Under the pieces are notes generated by a model. That model saw only the letters and a list, made by a program, of their open reading frames with translations. It ran no database searches and was not told the origin of the DNA. From CAYVOX01 sp964453035 (GTDB lineage Bacteria > Chloroflexota > Anaerolineae > Anaerolineales > Anaerolineaceae), in NCBI GenBank assembly GCA_964453035.1, contig CAYVOX010000005.1, positions 1-54,996 on the forward strand: a stretch of DNA of 54,996 nucleotides, written 5' to 3'. Positions 15,638-24,470 of the stretch are shown here, one piece after another (positions within the stretch are counted from its first letter, which is position 1; every line of letters begins with the position of its first letter). The position numbers and the translations under genes were made by a program.

Positions 15638-16304
15638 GCCTCTCAGCAGCATCGCCATTGACCTCGCCGGGGGTAAAAACCACTTCCTCTTTGCCGGTTA
15701 ATTTTTCTTCCACCTTGCGGGTGACAAGATCGAGGTGTTTTGAGTGCGCCACGTAGTCCAGGTCATCGGCGGGGACGGTGAGCACCGGGCAAAAGGAAAA
15801 GCTGCCAATCCAATCTTCATAGAGGGTGTTCAGTCGCGCCAGGTATTCTGGCGCGATTTTGCGCTCGTAGGAGCGGTCGCGTTTGGCAATGCGCTGGAGC
15901 AGGGTATCCACTGAGGCGCGCAGGTAAATCACCAGGTCGGGCGGGGGGAGAAACTCAATAAGGGTAAGGTACAGGCTGCGGTAGGTGGTGTAGTCGCGCT
16001 GGCTGAAGTTGCCCTGCAGGTGCAAATTGCGGGCGAAGATCTCGGCATCCTCGTAAACGGAGCGGTCCTGGATGACGGAGCCGGGGTACTGGGCCAGGCG
16101 CAGGTGGATCTGCAGGCGGTGGCTGAGGAAGAAAACCTGCGAGTGGAAGCTCCAGCCGGTCATGTCGCGGTAGAAATCGCTCAGGTAGGGGTTATCAGCC
16201 ACCGGTTCAAAGAACGGTTCCCAGCCCAGGCGCGCGCACAACAGTTCCACCAGGCTGGACTTACCCACGCCAATGTTTCCGGCTACGACGATGAATTTTT
16301 TCAT
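15612..16304 (-). CDS. Deoxynucleoside kinase (dGK/dAK family)
   Basis: About 230 residues. P-loop GNIGVGKSS at the N-terminus, then EPVADNPYLSDFY, the DRS motif in IQDRSVYEDAEIFARNL and the basic lid RIAKRDRSYERKI. The family phosphorylates deoxyadenosine, deoxyguanosine or deoxycytidine for nucleotide salvage in the cytosol; specificity cannot be read here. The C-terminal 20 residues are Pro/Ser-rich and overlap spoVS tail to tail. The gene begins 11 bases after the DsbA-like gene and is probably co-transcribed with it. Confidence 0.9.
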   Translation of the reverse strand: MKKFIVVAGNIGVGKSSLVELLCARLGWEPFFEPVADNPYLSDFYRDMTGWSFHSQVFFLSHRLQIHLRLAQYPGSVIQDRSVYEDAEIFARNLHLQGNFSQRDYTTYRSLYLTLIEFLPPPDLVIYLRASVDTLLQRIAKRDRSYERKIAPEYLARLNTLYEDWIGSFSFCPVLTVPADDLDYVAHSKHLDLVTRKVEEKLTGKEEVVFTPGEVNGDAAERPTSPPPQS

Positions 16305-16315
16305 CGCTCCCCCTT

Positions 16316-17032
16316 TTATTTTTGGGCTGCCAGTTCCTGGTCAATGATTTTCTGGAAGGCGGAGAAGGGCTGGGCGCCGACCAGCGGGATGCCGTTGATG
16401 AGAAAAGTGGGCGTGCCGCGGATGCCCAGGTTGGCACCGTACTGCAGGTCGGCATTGACGTCCGCTTCGTACTTTTTGGAATCGAGGCAGGCTTTGAATT
16501 TGGTCATATCCAGCCCCAGGGCAGCGGCGTAGCTTTCATACAGGGCGTTGCTGAAGGAGGTGCCGCCGAAGAGCTTATCATGGAAAGCCCAGAACTGGTT
16601 CTGCTCACCGGCGCAGCGCGCGGCAATAGCCGCCGGGACGGCACTGGCATGGGCGCTGAGCGGAAAGTCGCGGTAGTACAGGCGCACCTTGCCCGGGTAG
16701 GCTTTGACAATCTGCGGCCAGGTTTCCAGCACCCATTTACGGCAGTAGGGGCACTCAAAATCGCTGAACTCGATGATGGTGATGGGGGCGTTGGCGGGGC
16801 CGTAGGGAGGGTTATTGCCCACCGGCACATTCAGGCGCTGCTGCGCGGTTCCGGTGACCTGGGGGGCAGCGTTGGGCGCCAGGGTGGCAACCACCGGCGC
16901 GGAATCTGCCGGGGCGCTTTGGCCCCAGACCAGGTAGCCTGTGCCCAGCCCCGCGCCGAAGGCCAGCAGGATGAGCATAATCCAGGTGAGGGTGGAGCGT
17001 TTGATGGTGACAACCTCGGAAGGTGAGTCCAT
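16316..17032 (-). CDS. Membrane-anchored DsbA-like thiol-disulfide oxidoreductase
   Basis: About 238 residues. A short cytosolic N-terminus and one membrane helix (LTWIMLILLAFGAGLGTGYL, about 15-35) are followed by a linker and a thioredoxin fold with a large helical insert. The active site is FECPYC (about residue 105) and the cis-proline loop is RGTPTFLING. It probably oxidises or isomerises disulfides outside the membrane. Start at 17032, after AAAGGA; a longer reading frame upstream lacks a ribosome site. Confidence 0.88.
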   Translation of the reverse strand: MDSPSEVVTIKRSTLTWIMLILLAFGAGLGTGYLVWGQSAPADSAPVVATLAPNAAPQVTGTAQQRLNVPVGNNPPYGPANAPITIIEFSDFECPYCRKWVLETWPQIVKAYPGKVRLYYRDFPLSAHASAVPAAIAARCAGEQNQFWAFHDKLFGGTSFSNALYESYAAALGLDMTKFKACLDSKKYEADVNADLQYGANLGIRGTPTFLINGIPLVGAQPFSAFQKIIDQELAAQK

Positions 17033-17080
17033 GAAAATCCTTTCGGCGCGCCGGGCAAATTCTATATTTAGGATAATTAA

Positions 17081-17107
17081 AAATTGAGACAGCCTCACGG
17101 CTGTCTC
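17081..17107 (-). terminator. Intrinsic terminator after the ferredoxin gene
   Basis: Perfect 9-bp stem GAGACAGCC / GGCTGTCTC with a 4-base loop, followed on the minus strand by AATTTTTAATT. It separates ferredoxin transcription from the DsbA-like gene. Confidence 0.85.
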
Positions 17108-17130
17108 TCATTATAAACGGAAATGGTGAA

Positions 17131-17301
17131 TTAAAGCTTCTGGCAGGCGCCAGTGGGGCACACATCTGCGCACGCGCCGCAATCCTGGCATTTATTGGCA
17201 TCAATGACGTAGATGCCGTCGCCCTCGGAAATGGCGCCTTCGGGGCATTCCGCTTCGCACGCGCCGCAGCTGATGCAATCGCTGGTGATGGTGTAGGTCA
17301 T
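17131..17301 (-). CDS. 2[4Fe-4S] ferredoxin
   Basis: 56 residues. Two CxxCxxCxxxCP clusters are complete: CISCGACEAECPEGAI and CQDCGACADVCPTGAC. This is a clostridial-type soluble low-potential electron carrier. The start is the ATG at 17299-17301 with AAAGGAT upstream on the minus strand. A consensus promoter (17350-17378) and a hairpin terminator (17081-17107) make it a one-gene transcript. Confidence 0.95.
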   Translation of the reverse strand: MTYTITSDCISCGACEAECPEGAISEGDGIYVIDANKCQDCGACADVCPTGACQKL

Positions 17302-17349
17302 GTTTCTTATCCTTTCTTGACGGCTCTCGTTTCCGCCTGGTTTCACAGT

Positions 17350-17378
17350 AGGATAGCACTTTGCGCGGGCCATGTCAA
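17350..17378 (-). promoter_or_regulatory. Promoter of the ferredoxin gene
   Basis: On the minus strand: perfect TTGACA (17373-17378), 17 bases, then TATCCT (17350-17355), about 50 bases before the ferredoxin start. Confidence 0.8.
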
Positions 17379-17575
17379 CGGCGGGGGCTGTGTCAATTGT
17401 CACCGATTCGAGGATAAAAATGTCACAAATGATGGTGACAAATAAGACCTGATTTGGGTTGATAATCAAAACAGGATTCCCTTACCGGTTTATCCTTGCC
17501 TGGCGAGCTAGTTTGCGGGCCAGCGCCTCATCCAAAAAACCAGAGTGGGTTATAATCACGCTGGTGAAGGTACAT

Positions 17576-18361
17576 ATGAAAAAGACAATCCTCATCCCCC
17601 TGGGATTAATCCTGCTGGGCGCGCTGTTTTTGCAGGCCGTGCAGCCGGCAGAAGCCAGCCCGCAGCCGCAGGCGGTTTACTTTACCCCCACCCCCCGCCC
17701 TGACGGGCGCATCATTTATATTGTCAAAGAGAACGACACCTGCATCAGCATTGCGCTGCTCAACCGCATCACCGAGGCCAAGTTGCGCGAGCTGAACAAC
17801 CTCACCGGAGCCAACTGCCTGATCCGGTTGGGGCAGGAACTGCTGCTGGGCATGGCAGGCCCGGCGGAATCACCCACGCCCGGCCCGAGCCCCACGCCCA
17901 CTGTGGCGCTGCCCACGCCCACACCCCTGCCCGGCAAGGGCAAGATTTGCGTGCTGCTTTTCGACGATACCAACGGCAACGGCCTACCGGAAGAAACCGA
18001 GCTTTCGCTGCCCGGGGGGGCGGTGAGCATCGCGGATAAGGTGGGCAAGGTCTCTAAAACCAGCAAAACCACGCTGGAAGACCGCGAAACGCCGCTGTGC
18101 TTTGAAGACCTGCCCGAAGGGGATTACAACATCACCGTGGCGGCGCCGCAGGGCTACAACCCCACCACGGTCAACACCTACACGCTCAAGCTGCGCGCCG
18201 GAGACACCTCCACCCTCGATTTTGGCGCCCAACCCAGCGCCAAGTCGCCGCCGCCCGCCCAGCCCGGAGAGGAACAATCGCCGCTGCTGGGTATTTTGGG
18301 CGGGCTGCTCATCCTGGCGGGGCTGGGGGCCGGGGTGTTCTTCTGGCGGATGAAGCGCTAG
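17576..18361 (+). CDS. Secreted LysM protein with SdrB-like domain and C-terminal membrane anchor
   Basis: About 261 residues. Signal peptide (MKKTILIPLGLILLGALFLQ), a LysM domain (about 41-90; IIYIVKENDTCISIAL, LRELNNLT, RLGQELLL), a Thr/Pro linker, then an SdrD-B-like beta domain starting GKICVLLFDDTNGNGLPEE with the calcium-loop-like DTNGNG. A Pro-rich spacer and a C-terminal helix (LLGILGGLLILAGLGAGVFF) with basic tail MKR follow. It should be bound to peptidoglycan and held in the membrane. The start at 17576 has GAAGG upstream; TATAAT lies at 17551-17556. No enzymatic domain is seen. Confidence 0.85.
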   Translation: MKKTILIPLGLILLGALFLQAVQPAEASPQPQAVYFTPTPRPDGRIIYIVKENDTCISIALLNRITEAKLRELNNLTGANCLIRLGQELLLGMAGPAESPTPGPSPTPTVALPTPTPLPGKGKICVLLFDDTNGNGLPEETELSLPGGAVSIADKVGKVSKTSKTTLEDRETPLCFEDLPEGDYNITVAAPQGYNPTTVNTYTLKLRAGDTSTLDFGAQPSAKSPPPAQPGEEQSPLLGILGGLLILAGLGAGVFFWRMKR

Positions 18362-18389
18362 GCGCGGTGGTTTATTTGCCTTTCAGGCG

Positions 18390-19028
18390 TTACCCGTAGC
18401 GTTCCTCTTTCCACACATCGGCATCGTTGTGATAACCGGCCTGCTCCCAGAAGCCGGGGCGGTCTTGCGCCATGAATTCCAGGCCGCGCAACCATTTGGC
18501 GCCTTTCCAGAAGTAGGGCGTGGCGAGGTCTTTTTTCTCAGGGATGGCGCCAATCACCCCGCGCAGGGGGTAACCGTGATCGGGAGTGAGCGGCTCACCG
18601 TTGTAGTGGGTGGCCAGCAGAAAATTCTCCTGCAGGATGACATCGAGCGGCAGGTTGACGGTGAAGCCGTGCTCGGCGTGCTGCAGAACGTAGCGGGCGC
18701 GCGCGGTGGGTTTGATGAGCCCCTGCTCCACCAGCGAGCGGACGGAAACGCCCTCCCAGAGGGTGTCAAACTTGCTCCACTTGGTCACGCAGTGGATATC
18801 CATCAGCAGGCGGGTGCGGGGCAGCTCGTTAAACTGCGCCCAGGTGAGCTTTAAGGGGGCTTCCACTTCGCCCCACACGCGGAAATCCCACGCAGCCGGG
18901 TTGAAGCCGGGCACCGAACCATAATGCAGCACCGGAAAACGCTGGGTGTAGGCCTGCCCGGGGGGCAGGCGCCCCTCGTTGGCGAAGCGCAATTCATCTT
19001 GCTTGCGGCGGAAAAAGCTGTCGAACAT
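18390..19028 (-). CDS. Sulfite-oxidase-fold molybdopterin protein (cytosolic)
   Basis: About 212 residues covering the Moco-binding SUOX fold: FPVLHYGSVPGFNPAAWDFR, VWGEVEAPLKLTWAQF and the molybdenum-ligand Cys in DIHCVTKWS, then GYPLRGVIGAIPEKK and KGAKWLRGLEFM. It lacks the dimerisation and haem domains of true sulfite oxidase, and no signal peptide is visible, unlike periplasmic MsrP/YedY. The substrate is unknown. The start at 19028 has GGAGG upstream. No Moco biosynthesis gene is in the window. Confidence 0.88.
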   Translation of the reverse strand: MFDSFFRRKQDELRFANEGRLPPGQAYTQRFPVLHYGSVPGFNPAAWDFRVWGEVEAPLKLTWAQFNELPRTRLLMDIHCVTKWSKFDTLWEGVSVRSLVEQGLIKPTARARYVLQHAEHGFTVNLPLDVILQENFLLATHYNGEPLTPDHGYPLRGVIGAIPEKKDLATPYFWKGAKWLRGLEFMAQDRPGFWEQAGYHNDADVWKEERYG

Positions 19029-19249
19029 GGTTTTTACCTCCACCGCAAATTATACCGGATGCTTTTCAAAAAGCCACCTCTCGCGCGGCAATGCCTGGGG
19101 CCGGTACAAGGTTTGGGCTGGATTCCGGAGGGCGCTGCGAACCTTGCGGCAGAATCTTACGTAGATTCTACAAGAAGGCCCCGCCAGGTGAAGGCGCGGG
19201 GTATAATTTAGTGCATCGCTTTGTTTTAGCTTTCAGAATGGAGGAAGAA

Positions 19250-20278
19250 ATGAATATCGCTGTGCTTTCGGAAGGTCTCGCGACCATTTTGTGGGTGGGG
19301 GCGTTTGCAGTGCTGGCGTTGGTGCTCATTCGCGCCTCGCGCAACCGGCCGGTGAGGAACGGCGGAGTGTATTTCCTGGTGGTGCTCGTCCTGGCGGTGC
19401 TGGTAAGCAGCGTGAGCGCGGGGATGGTGTTCATCAACCCCGACGAGCGCGGTGTGGTCATCTCAGCGCTTTCGCCCGCCGGCTACCGCGACCAGGTGCT
19501 CACCCCCGGACTGCGCTGGGTGGTGCCGTTTGTGGAATCGGTGGTGACTTATCCCATCTCGCGCCAGACTTATACCATGTCCATCGCGCCGGATGAAAGC
19601 GTTAAAAAGAATACCGACGACTCCATCGCTGCCCGGACAGCCGACGGGCAGGAGATTTTCGTGGATGCCTCGGTGATTTTTGCGATTGACCCCAACAAGG
19701 TGATCCAGGTGCATATTTACTGGAAAAACAACTATGTTGATGGGTTGGTACGCGCGCAGGCGCGCGGCGTGATTCGCGATGTGGTGTCGCAGTATGGGGT
19801 GCAGGAAGTGGTCAGCACCAAACGCTTTGAAATGACTCAAAGATTTAATGCGGCCATGGCCGAGAAATTAAGTGAAAACGGGCTGGTGCTGGTGGATTTT
19901 GTGCTGCGCAACATTGCCTTTGGCACAGATTACGCCGCCTCGGTGGAGCAGAAACAGATTGCCGAGCAGCAGGCCCAGCAGGCCAAGTTCACCGTTGAGC
20001 AGAAGAAGCAGGAAGCCGAGCAGGCTCGCCAGGTGGCGCAGGGACAGGCCGATGCGGTTGTCATCCGCGCCAAGGCAGATGCCGAATCGCGCCTGATTTC
20101 AGCAGAGGCGGAAGCCAAGTCGCTGGAGCTGATTGCCAAGGCACTGGCCGGACGCCCTGAACTGCTCAACTACCAGTACATCAACAAGCTCTCGCCCAAC
20201 ACGCAGGTGATGCTGTTGCCGAGCAACGCGCCGTACCTGTTCTCGCTGCCAGACCTGACCCCGCAGCCGACCAAGTAA
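19250..20278 (+). CDS. SPFH/Band 7 (prohibitin-like) membrane protein
   Basis: About 342 residues. Two N-terminal membrane helices, then the SPFH domain (about 60-235; VFINPDERGVVISALSPAGY, FVDASVIFAIDPNKV, VRAQARGVIRDVVSQYGVQE). A long Glu/Ala/Gln-rich coiled coil (about 240-300) follows, and the C-terminus ends LPSNAPYLFSLPDL. It resembles prohibitin, which forms ring-like membrane scaffolds that restrain proteases. The ATG at 19250 has GGAGG five bases upstream; TATAAT at 19202-19207 is a possible -10. Confidence 0.9.
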   Translation: MNIAVLSEGLATILWVGAFAVLALVLIRASRNRPVRNGGVYFLVVLVLAVLVSSVSAGMVFINPDERGVVISALSPAGYRDQVLTPGLRWVVPFVESVVTYPISRQTYTMSIAPDESVKKNTDDSIAARTADGQEIFVDASVIFAIDPNKVIQVHIYWKNNYVDGLVRAQARGVIRDVVSQYGVQEVVSTKRFEMTQRFNAAMAEKLSENGLVLVDFVLRNIAFGTDYAASVEQKQIAEQQAQQAKFTVEQKKQEAEQARQVAQGQADAVVIRAKADAESRLISAEAEAKSLELIAKALAGRPELLNYQYINKLSPNTQVMLLPSNAPYLFSLPDLTPQPTK

Positions 20279-20319
20279 ACTGGCCTTTGCGCCTGTCCGA
20301 TTCTTATCAGGAGCCGTAC

Positions 20320-21360
20320 ATGCAGCCAATTCGACTGACCAGTCTCTCATCCTGCGCGGGTTGAGCATCCAAGCTAAGCGCTGAGGCGCTGGCGCAGGTG
20401 CTGCGCCCCCTGGAGTCGATTTTCAAATCGAGCGACTATCCCGACCTGCTGGTGGGGATGGACGTGCCGGACGACGCTGCCGTGTGGCGGCTGGATGACG
20501 AGCGCGCCCTGGTGCTGACCACGGATTTCTTCACGCCGGTGGTGGATGACCCCTACGATTACGGTGCCATCGCGGCGGCCAACGCGCTTTCGGATGTGTA
20601 TGCGATGGGCGGGCAGCCTTTTTTGGCGCTCAACATGGCTGCCCTGCCCCCCAAACTGCCGCCAGAGCTGACCAGCGAGATTATCCGCGGCGGGGCTGAG
20701 AAGGCGCGCGAGGCGGGGGTGGTGGTGGCAGGTGGCCACACCATCCAGGACCAGGAACCCAAGTTTGGGCTGGTGGTGGTGGGTTTTGTTCACCCCAAGA
20801 AGATCCTCACCAAGGCCGGGGCGCAGCTTGGCGACCGGCTGCTGCTGACCAAGCCGCTGGGCTTTGGCGTGACCACCACCGCGCTCAAGCGCGGACTGGC
20901 GCAGCCGCAGCATGTGCAGGAGGCGGTGGACTGGATGAAACGCCTGAACCGCACCGGCGCGCAGCTGGCGGTTGAGTTCGGGTTGCGCGGCGGCACGGAT
21001 ATCACCGGTTACAGCCTGCTGGGCCACGGCTGCGAGATGGCTGCTGCCAGCGGGGTGGGTTTCCGGCTGCGCTTTGAGCGCATCCCGTTTGTCAGCGGGG
21101 CGCGGCAGTACGCCGAAGCGTGGACCTTCCCAGGCGGCGCGGCGGATAACAACCTCTACTTTAGCAAGCAGGTGCGCTTCAGCCCCAGCCTGGATGAAGC
21201 CAGCCAAATGCTACTGTTTGACCCGCAAACCAGCGGTGGGCTGCTGCTTTCCGCGCCGGCGGAGAAGCTCCCCGGGCTGATGGCGCGGGCAGCGCAACTG
21301 GGACAGCCGGTGTGGGAGATCGGCGAGGTGGTCGCGGGGGGCGGCATTGAGGTGGTCTGA
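20320..21360 (+). CDS. selD: Selenide, water dikinase with in-frame UGA (selenocysteine at residue 15)
   Basis: About 346 residues. SelD makes selenophosphate from selenide and ATP, the selenium donor for selenocysteine and modified tRNA. The frame starts at the ATG at 20320 (AGGAG at 20309-20313) and reads MQPIRLTSLSSCAG, then TGA at 20362-20364, then ASKLSAEALAQVL and an intact SelD body. The TGA falls at the active-site Cys/Sec position preceding the catalytic Lys, so Sec is expected. Later motifs include DDAAVW, TTDFFTPVVDDPYDYGAIAA, ANALSDVYAMGG and GGHTIQD. Ordinary gene callers would start at 20398 and lose the active site. The next gene overlaps by 14 bases. Confidence 0.92.
20364..20402 (+). 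promoter_or_regulatory. Candidate bacterial SECIS hairpin in selD
   Basis: Immediately after the UGA, AGCA-U-CC (20364-20370) can pair with GG-UGCU (20397-20402). The upper stem AGCGC/GCGCU (20377-20390) has a UGAG loop about 18 bases past the UGA. Position, an unpaired U and a small apical loop fit the loose bacterial SECIS model; binding to SelB is inferred. Confidence 0.55.
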
Positions 21361-21985
21361 CCTTTCCGTGGCGTGGCAGGCCTGCCTGGAAGAAAGCTGG
21401 GCGGCCTGCCTGTGCGGGTGCAACCCGATCGGCGCAGTGGTGGTCAACGCCACCGGGGAGGTGCAGACTCGCGGGCGAAACCACATCAACGACGCGGACG
21501 CGCCGCCCGGGCAGGTGAGCGCCAACCAGCTGGCCCACGCCGAACTGAACGCGCTGCTGGCGATGCGGCAAAAACCCCAGGACGTTCATTCTTATGCCAT
21601 CTACACGGCGGTGGAACCCTGCCCGCTGTGCATGGGGGCCATTTACATGTCCGGTGTGCGCGCCATCCATTATGCCTGCAGGGATGATTACGCCGGCGCG
21701 ACCAATTTGCTCGGTAAAACGTGGTATCTCTCTCACAAGCCGGTTAAAGCCTTTGGGCCGCAGGCCGGCGCGCTGGAAGATGCCGTTTTTGCGCTGCAAA
21801 TGGCGTACCAACTGCAGGAACGCAGCCCGGAGGACCACGTGATCGTCCGGCAGAGCGCCCAGATCGAGCGCGGGGCGCGGCTGGGCGAGCAGCTTTTTGA
21901 GCGCAACGAGGTGCAAAGCTGGCGCGCGGCGGGCTGGCAGGCGCCAGCGGTGTTCGAGCGTTTATTTTCCCTACTGGAGGGCTGA
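21347..21985 (+). CDS. CMP/dCMP-type zinc deaminase family protein
   Basis: About 212 residues. Zinc-site motifs are complete: HAE in NQLAHAELNALL and PCxxC in EPCPLCMGAIYM. The fold resembles guanine/tRNA-adenosine deaminases (PIGAVVVNATGEV, GRNHIND), but a C-terminal region of about 70 residues is extra. The first helix is only complete with the TTG start at 21347, which overlaps selD by 14 bases; a GTG at 21368 is the alternative. Translation is probably coupled to selD. The substrate is unknown. Confidence 0.8.
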   Translation: MRWSDLSVAWQACLEESWAACLCGCNPIGAVVVNATGEVQTRGRNHINDADAPPGQVSANQLAHAELNALLAMRQKPQDVHSYAIYTAVEPCPLCMGAIYMSGVRAIHYACRDDYAGATNLLGKTWYLSHKPVKAFGPQAGALEDAVFALQMAYQLQERSPEDHVIVRQSAQIERGARLGEQLFERNEVQSWRAAGWQAPAVFERLFSLLEG

Positions 21986-21987
21986 AA

Positions 21988-23616
21988 ATGATAACAATTG
22001 ACTTCAACTCGCGGCGTTCGCCGGTCTATGGGCGCGGGGGCATGGTGGCTACCTCCAACCCGCTGGCGGTGGCAGCCGGGTTGCTGGTGCTGCAGCAAGG
22101 CGGCAGCGCAGCCGATGCGGCAGTGGCGGTGGCGGCAGCGCTTAACGTCACCGAACCGACCTCCACGGGGCTGGGCGGGGATGTGTTTGCGCTCTATTAT
22201 GATGCCAAAACGCGCCAGGTGAGTGCGTTGAACGCCAGCGGGCGGGCACCGGGAGCATTGACTCTGGAACGCCTGCAGCGCGAAGGGTTGGGCGGTGGGT
22301 TGCCCCCGCACCACCCCTACACCATCACCGTGCCCGGCGCGGCTGCCGGCTGGTGCGACCTTTCCGCGCGTTTTGGACGGCTGCCGCTCAGTCAAACGTT
22401 GGCCCCGGCCATCCGCCTGGCGGAGGAGGGCTTTCCGGTGGCGCCCATCACCGCCTATTACTGGCAGCGCTCGGCGCAAGGGCTGTTGAACAAAGCGGTA
22501 AACGGCGTGGAGTTGACCCTTGCGGGGCGTGGGCCGCAGGCGGGGGAGATTTTCCGCAACGCCGGCCTGGGGCGCACGCTGCGCGCTCTGGCGGAGGGCG
22601 GCAAGACGGCTTATTACCAGGGGACCATCGCTGAGGCGATTGTGGCAGTGATTACTGAGGCAGGCGGCTGCATGGCGCTGGAGGACCTGGCGGCGCACAC
22701 CTCCACCTGGATGCAGCCTATTTCCACCACCTACCGCGGGCTGCGCATCTGGGAGTGCCCGCCCAACGGGCAGGGGCTGGCGGCGCTGATGGCGCTGAAT
22801 ATCCTGGAAGGATTTGACCTGGGGGCGCTGCCGGCGCTCTCGGCGGGGCGGCTGCACCTTGAAATTGAGGCCATGCGCCTGGCGTTTGCCGATGCGCGCC
22901 GCTACGTGGCTGACCCGCAGCTTTCCCCCGCGCCGCTGGAAGGGTTGCTGGATAAAGCCTATGCCGCGGAGCGGGGCAAGCTCATCAACCTGCGCCGCGC
23001 CAATCCGCAAATCACCTACGGCACGCCGCCGGGCAGCAGCGATACGGTTTACCTGAGCGTGGTTGATGGCGAGGGCAACGCCTGTTCGTTCATCAACAGC
23101 AACTACATGGGCTTTGGAACGGGCATCGTGCCGCGCGGCTGGGGCTTTTCGCTGCAGAACCGCGGGCACAACTTCAGCCTGGACCCGGCCCACCCCAATG
23201 CGCTGGCGCCCGGCAAGCGCCCTTACCATACCATCATCCCGGCCCTGGCCACCTACGCAGATGATGACCGGCTGTATGCCAGTTTTGGCGTGATGGGCGG
23301 TTTTATGCAGCCGCAGGGCCATATGCAGGTGGTGGTGGGGCTGGCGGATGACGCGCTCGACCCGCAGGCCGCGCTGGACCGCCCGCGCTTTTGCATTGAG
23401 CCAGACGAGGCAGGCAGCCGTACCGCGCTGGAAGAGGGCATTGCGGTAGGGGTGATGGCGCAGCTGGCTGAGATGGGGCATGCCGTCACGCCGGTGAGCG
23501 GGATGGGACGTAGCCTGTTTGGGCGCGGGCAAATCATCCGCCGCGACCCGCAGACGGGCGTGCTGTGCGGCGGCAGCGATCCGCGCGCGGACGGGTGCGC
23601 GATGGCGCTGTTTTAA
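21988..23616 (+). CDS. Gamma-glutamyltransferase family protein
   Basis: About 542 residues, an Ntn-hydrolase precursor expected to cleave itself into large and small subunits. The N-terminus GGMVATSNPLAVAAGLLVL and GGSAADAAVAVAAALNVTEP, with TGLGGDVFALYY, is typical. The processing site is probably the Thr in GSSDTVYLSVVDGEGN (about residue 353), followed by NSNYMGFGTGIVPRGWGF and KRPYHTIIPA. It has no signal peptide, so it should be cytosolic, in the YwrD-like branch. It transfers or hydrolyses gamma-glutamyl groups. Good ribosome site (GGAGG). It ends 10 bases before a convergent regulator gene. Confidence 0.9.
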   Translation: MITIDFNSRRSPVYGRGGMVATSNPLAVAAGLLVLQQGGSAADAAVAVAAALNVTEPTSTGLGGDVFALYYDAKTRQVSALNASGRAPGALTLERLQREGLGGGLPPHHPYTITVPGAAAGWCDLSARFGRLPLSQTLAPAIRLAEEGFPVAPITAYYWQRSAQGLLNKAVNGVELTLAGRGPQAGEIFRNAGLGRTLRALAEGGKTAYYQGTIAEAIVAVITEAGGCMALEDLAAHTSTWMQPISTTYRGLRIWECPPNGQGLAALMALNILEGFDLGALPALSAGRLHLEIEAMRLAFADARRYVADPQLSPAPLEGLLDKAYAAERGKLINLRRANPQITYGTPPGSSDTVYLSVVDGEGNACSFINSNYMGFGTGIVPRGWGFSLQNRGHNFSLDPAHPNALAPGKRPYHTIIPALATYADDDRLYASFGVMGGFMQPQGHMQVVVGLADDALDPQAALDRPRFCIEPDEAGSRTALEEGIAVGVMAQLAEMGHAVTPVSGMGRSLFGRGQIIRRDPQTGVLCGGSDPRADGCAMALF

Positions 23617-23626
23617 GCGCCGGGTT

Positions 23627-24310
23627 TCAGCCTTTAGAGTTCTGTGCCAGGCTGGACAGGCGTTTTTGATCGATCACGCGGAATTCGGTGCGGGTGATAT
23701 CAATGATGCCGTCATCGGCGAAGCGGTGCAGGAAGCGGCAAACCATTTCGCGGGTAGAGCCGATGCGAGCGGCCATTTCCTCCAGGGTAAGATCGCGCGA
23801 CCCGATTCCGTCCGGCGTCTTCTGGGCGGTGCTGAGCAGCATTTTTGCCAGCCGCCCGGCGACCGGCTGGAAAGTCATCTCCTCGAGGATTTCACTGGCG
23901 CGGGTCATCCGGGTGACCATGAGACGCATCAACTCCCAGGAAAACTCCCCCGATTCTTTAATGAACGGCAGCAGGGTCTCCCTTGACCACAGGTACAGGT
24001 GCGATGCTTCGCAGGCTTTGAGCGTGACCAGCATCGGCATATCCTCATAGAAAAAGCCCAATCCCCAGAAGATATCCCCCGCCGCAAAGGTGGTCACCAC
24101 CAGGTTGCGGCCCTCCATCGATTCCTTGTGGGCGCAAATACTGCCGCTGGCGATGATGAAGAGATACGGCCAGATATCGCCGTAGTGCAGTAAAACCTCG
24201 CCTTTACGCAGTCGGCGAGTGACCGCCTGGCTGGCCAGGGCGGCGCGCTTTGCGGGGGTTAGAACGCCAAACACGGCGTTTTGTGCAAGCTGGTCATCAA
24301 GTTGAACCAT
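23627..24310 (-). CDS. Crp/Fnr-family transcriptional regulator
   Basis: About 227 residues. A cyclic-nucleotide-binding-like beta barrel (20-120; RKGEVLLHYGDIWPYLFIIA, GSICAHKES, VVTTFAAGDIFW) precedes a long helix and a winged helix with LTLEEMAARIGSTREMVCRF as the recognition region. It has no N-terminal Cys cluster for an Fe-S centre, and the cAMP-contact pattern is not conserved, so the ligand is unknown. GGAGG precedes the ATG at 24310. It is divergent from the lipoprotein gene, which it might control. Confidence 0.9.
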   Translation of the reverse strand: MVQLDDQLAQNAVFGVLTPAKRAALASQAVTRRLRKGEVLLHYGDIWPYLFIIASGSICAHKESMEGRNLVVTTFAAGDIFWGLGFFYEDMPMLVTLKACEASHLYLWSRETLLPFIKESGEFSWELMRLMVTRMTRASEILEEMTFQPVAGRLAKMLLSTAQKTPDGIGSRDLTLEEMAARIGSTREMVCRFLHRFADDGIIDITRTEFRVIDQKRLSSLAQNSKG

Positions 24311-24470
24311 GGATTACCTCCACCGTTAACTATAGCGGAGAATGGACAAAACAGCCCGGAGAAAATGAACCCGGTTGGAAAGTTGCGTAAAGTCAATGCG
24401 GGCGGGGCCGGATTGGTTTAATTTAATAGCAAGACTGGCATCTCAATCTCATCCAAAGAGGCAACGGCCC

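Noticed and set aside
20398..21360. Shorter SelD starting after the UGA
   Set aside because: It would lack the active-site loop and has no ribosome site; the frame through the UGA restores a full SelD with AGGAG upstream.
21733..23532. 599-codon minus-strand frame opposite the deaminase and GGT genes
   Set aside because: Long only because of codon bias on the other strand; composition is Arg/Gln/His-rich and no motif is seen.
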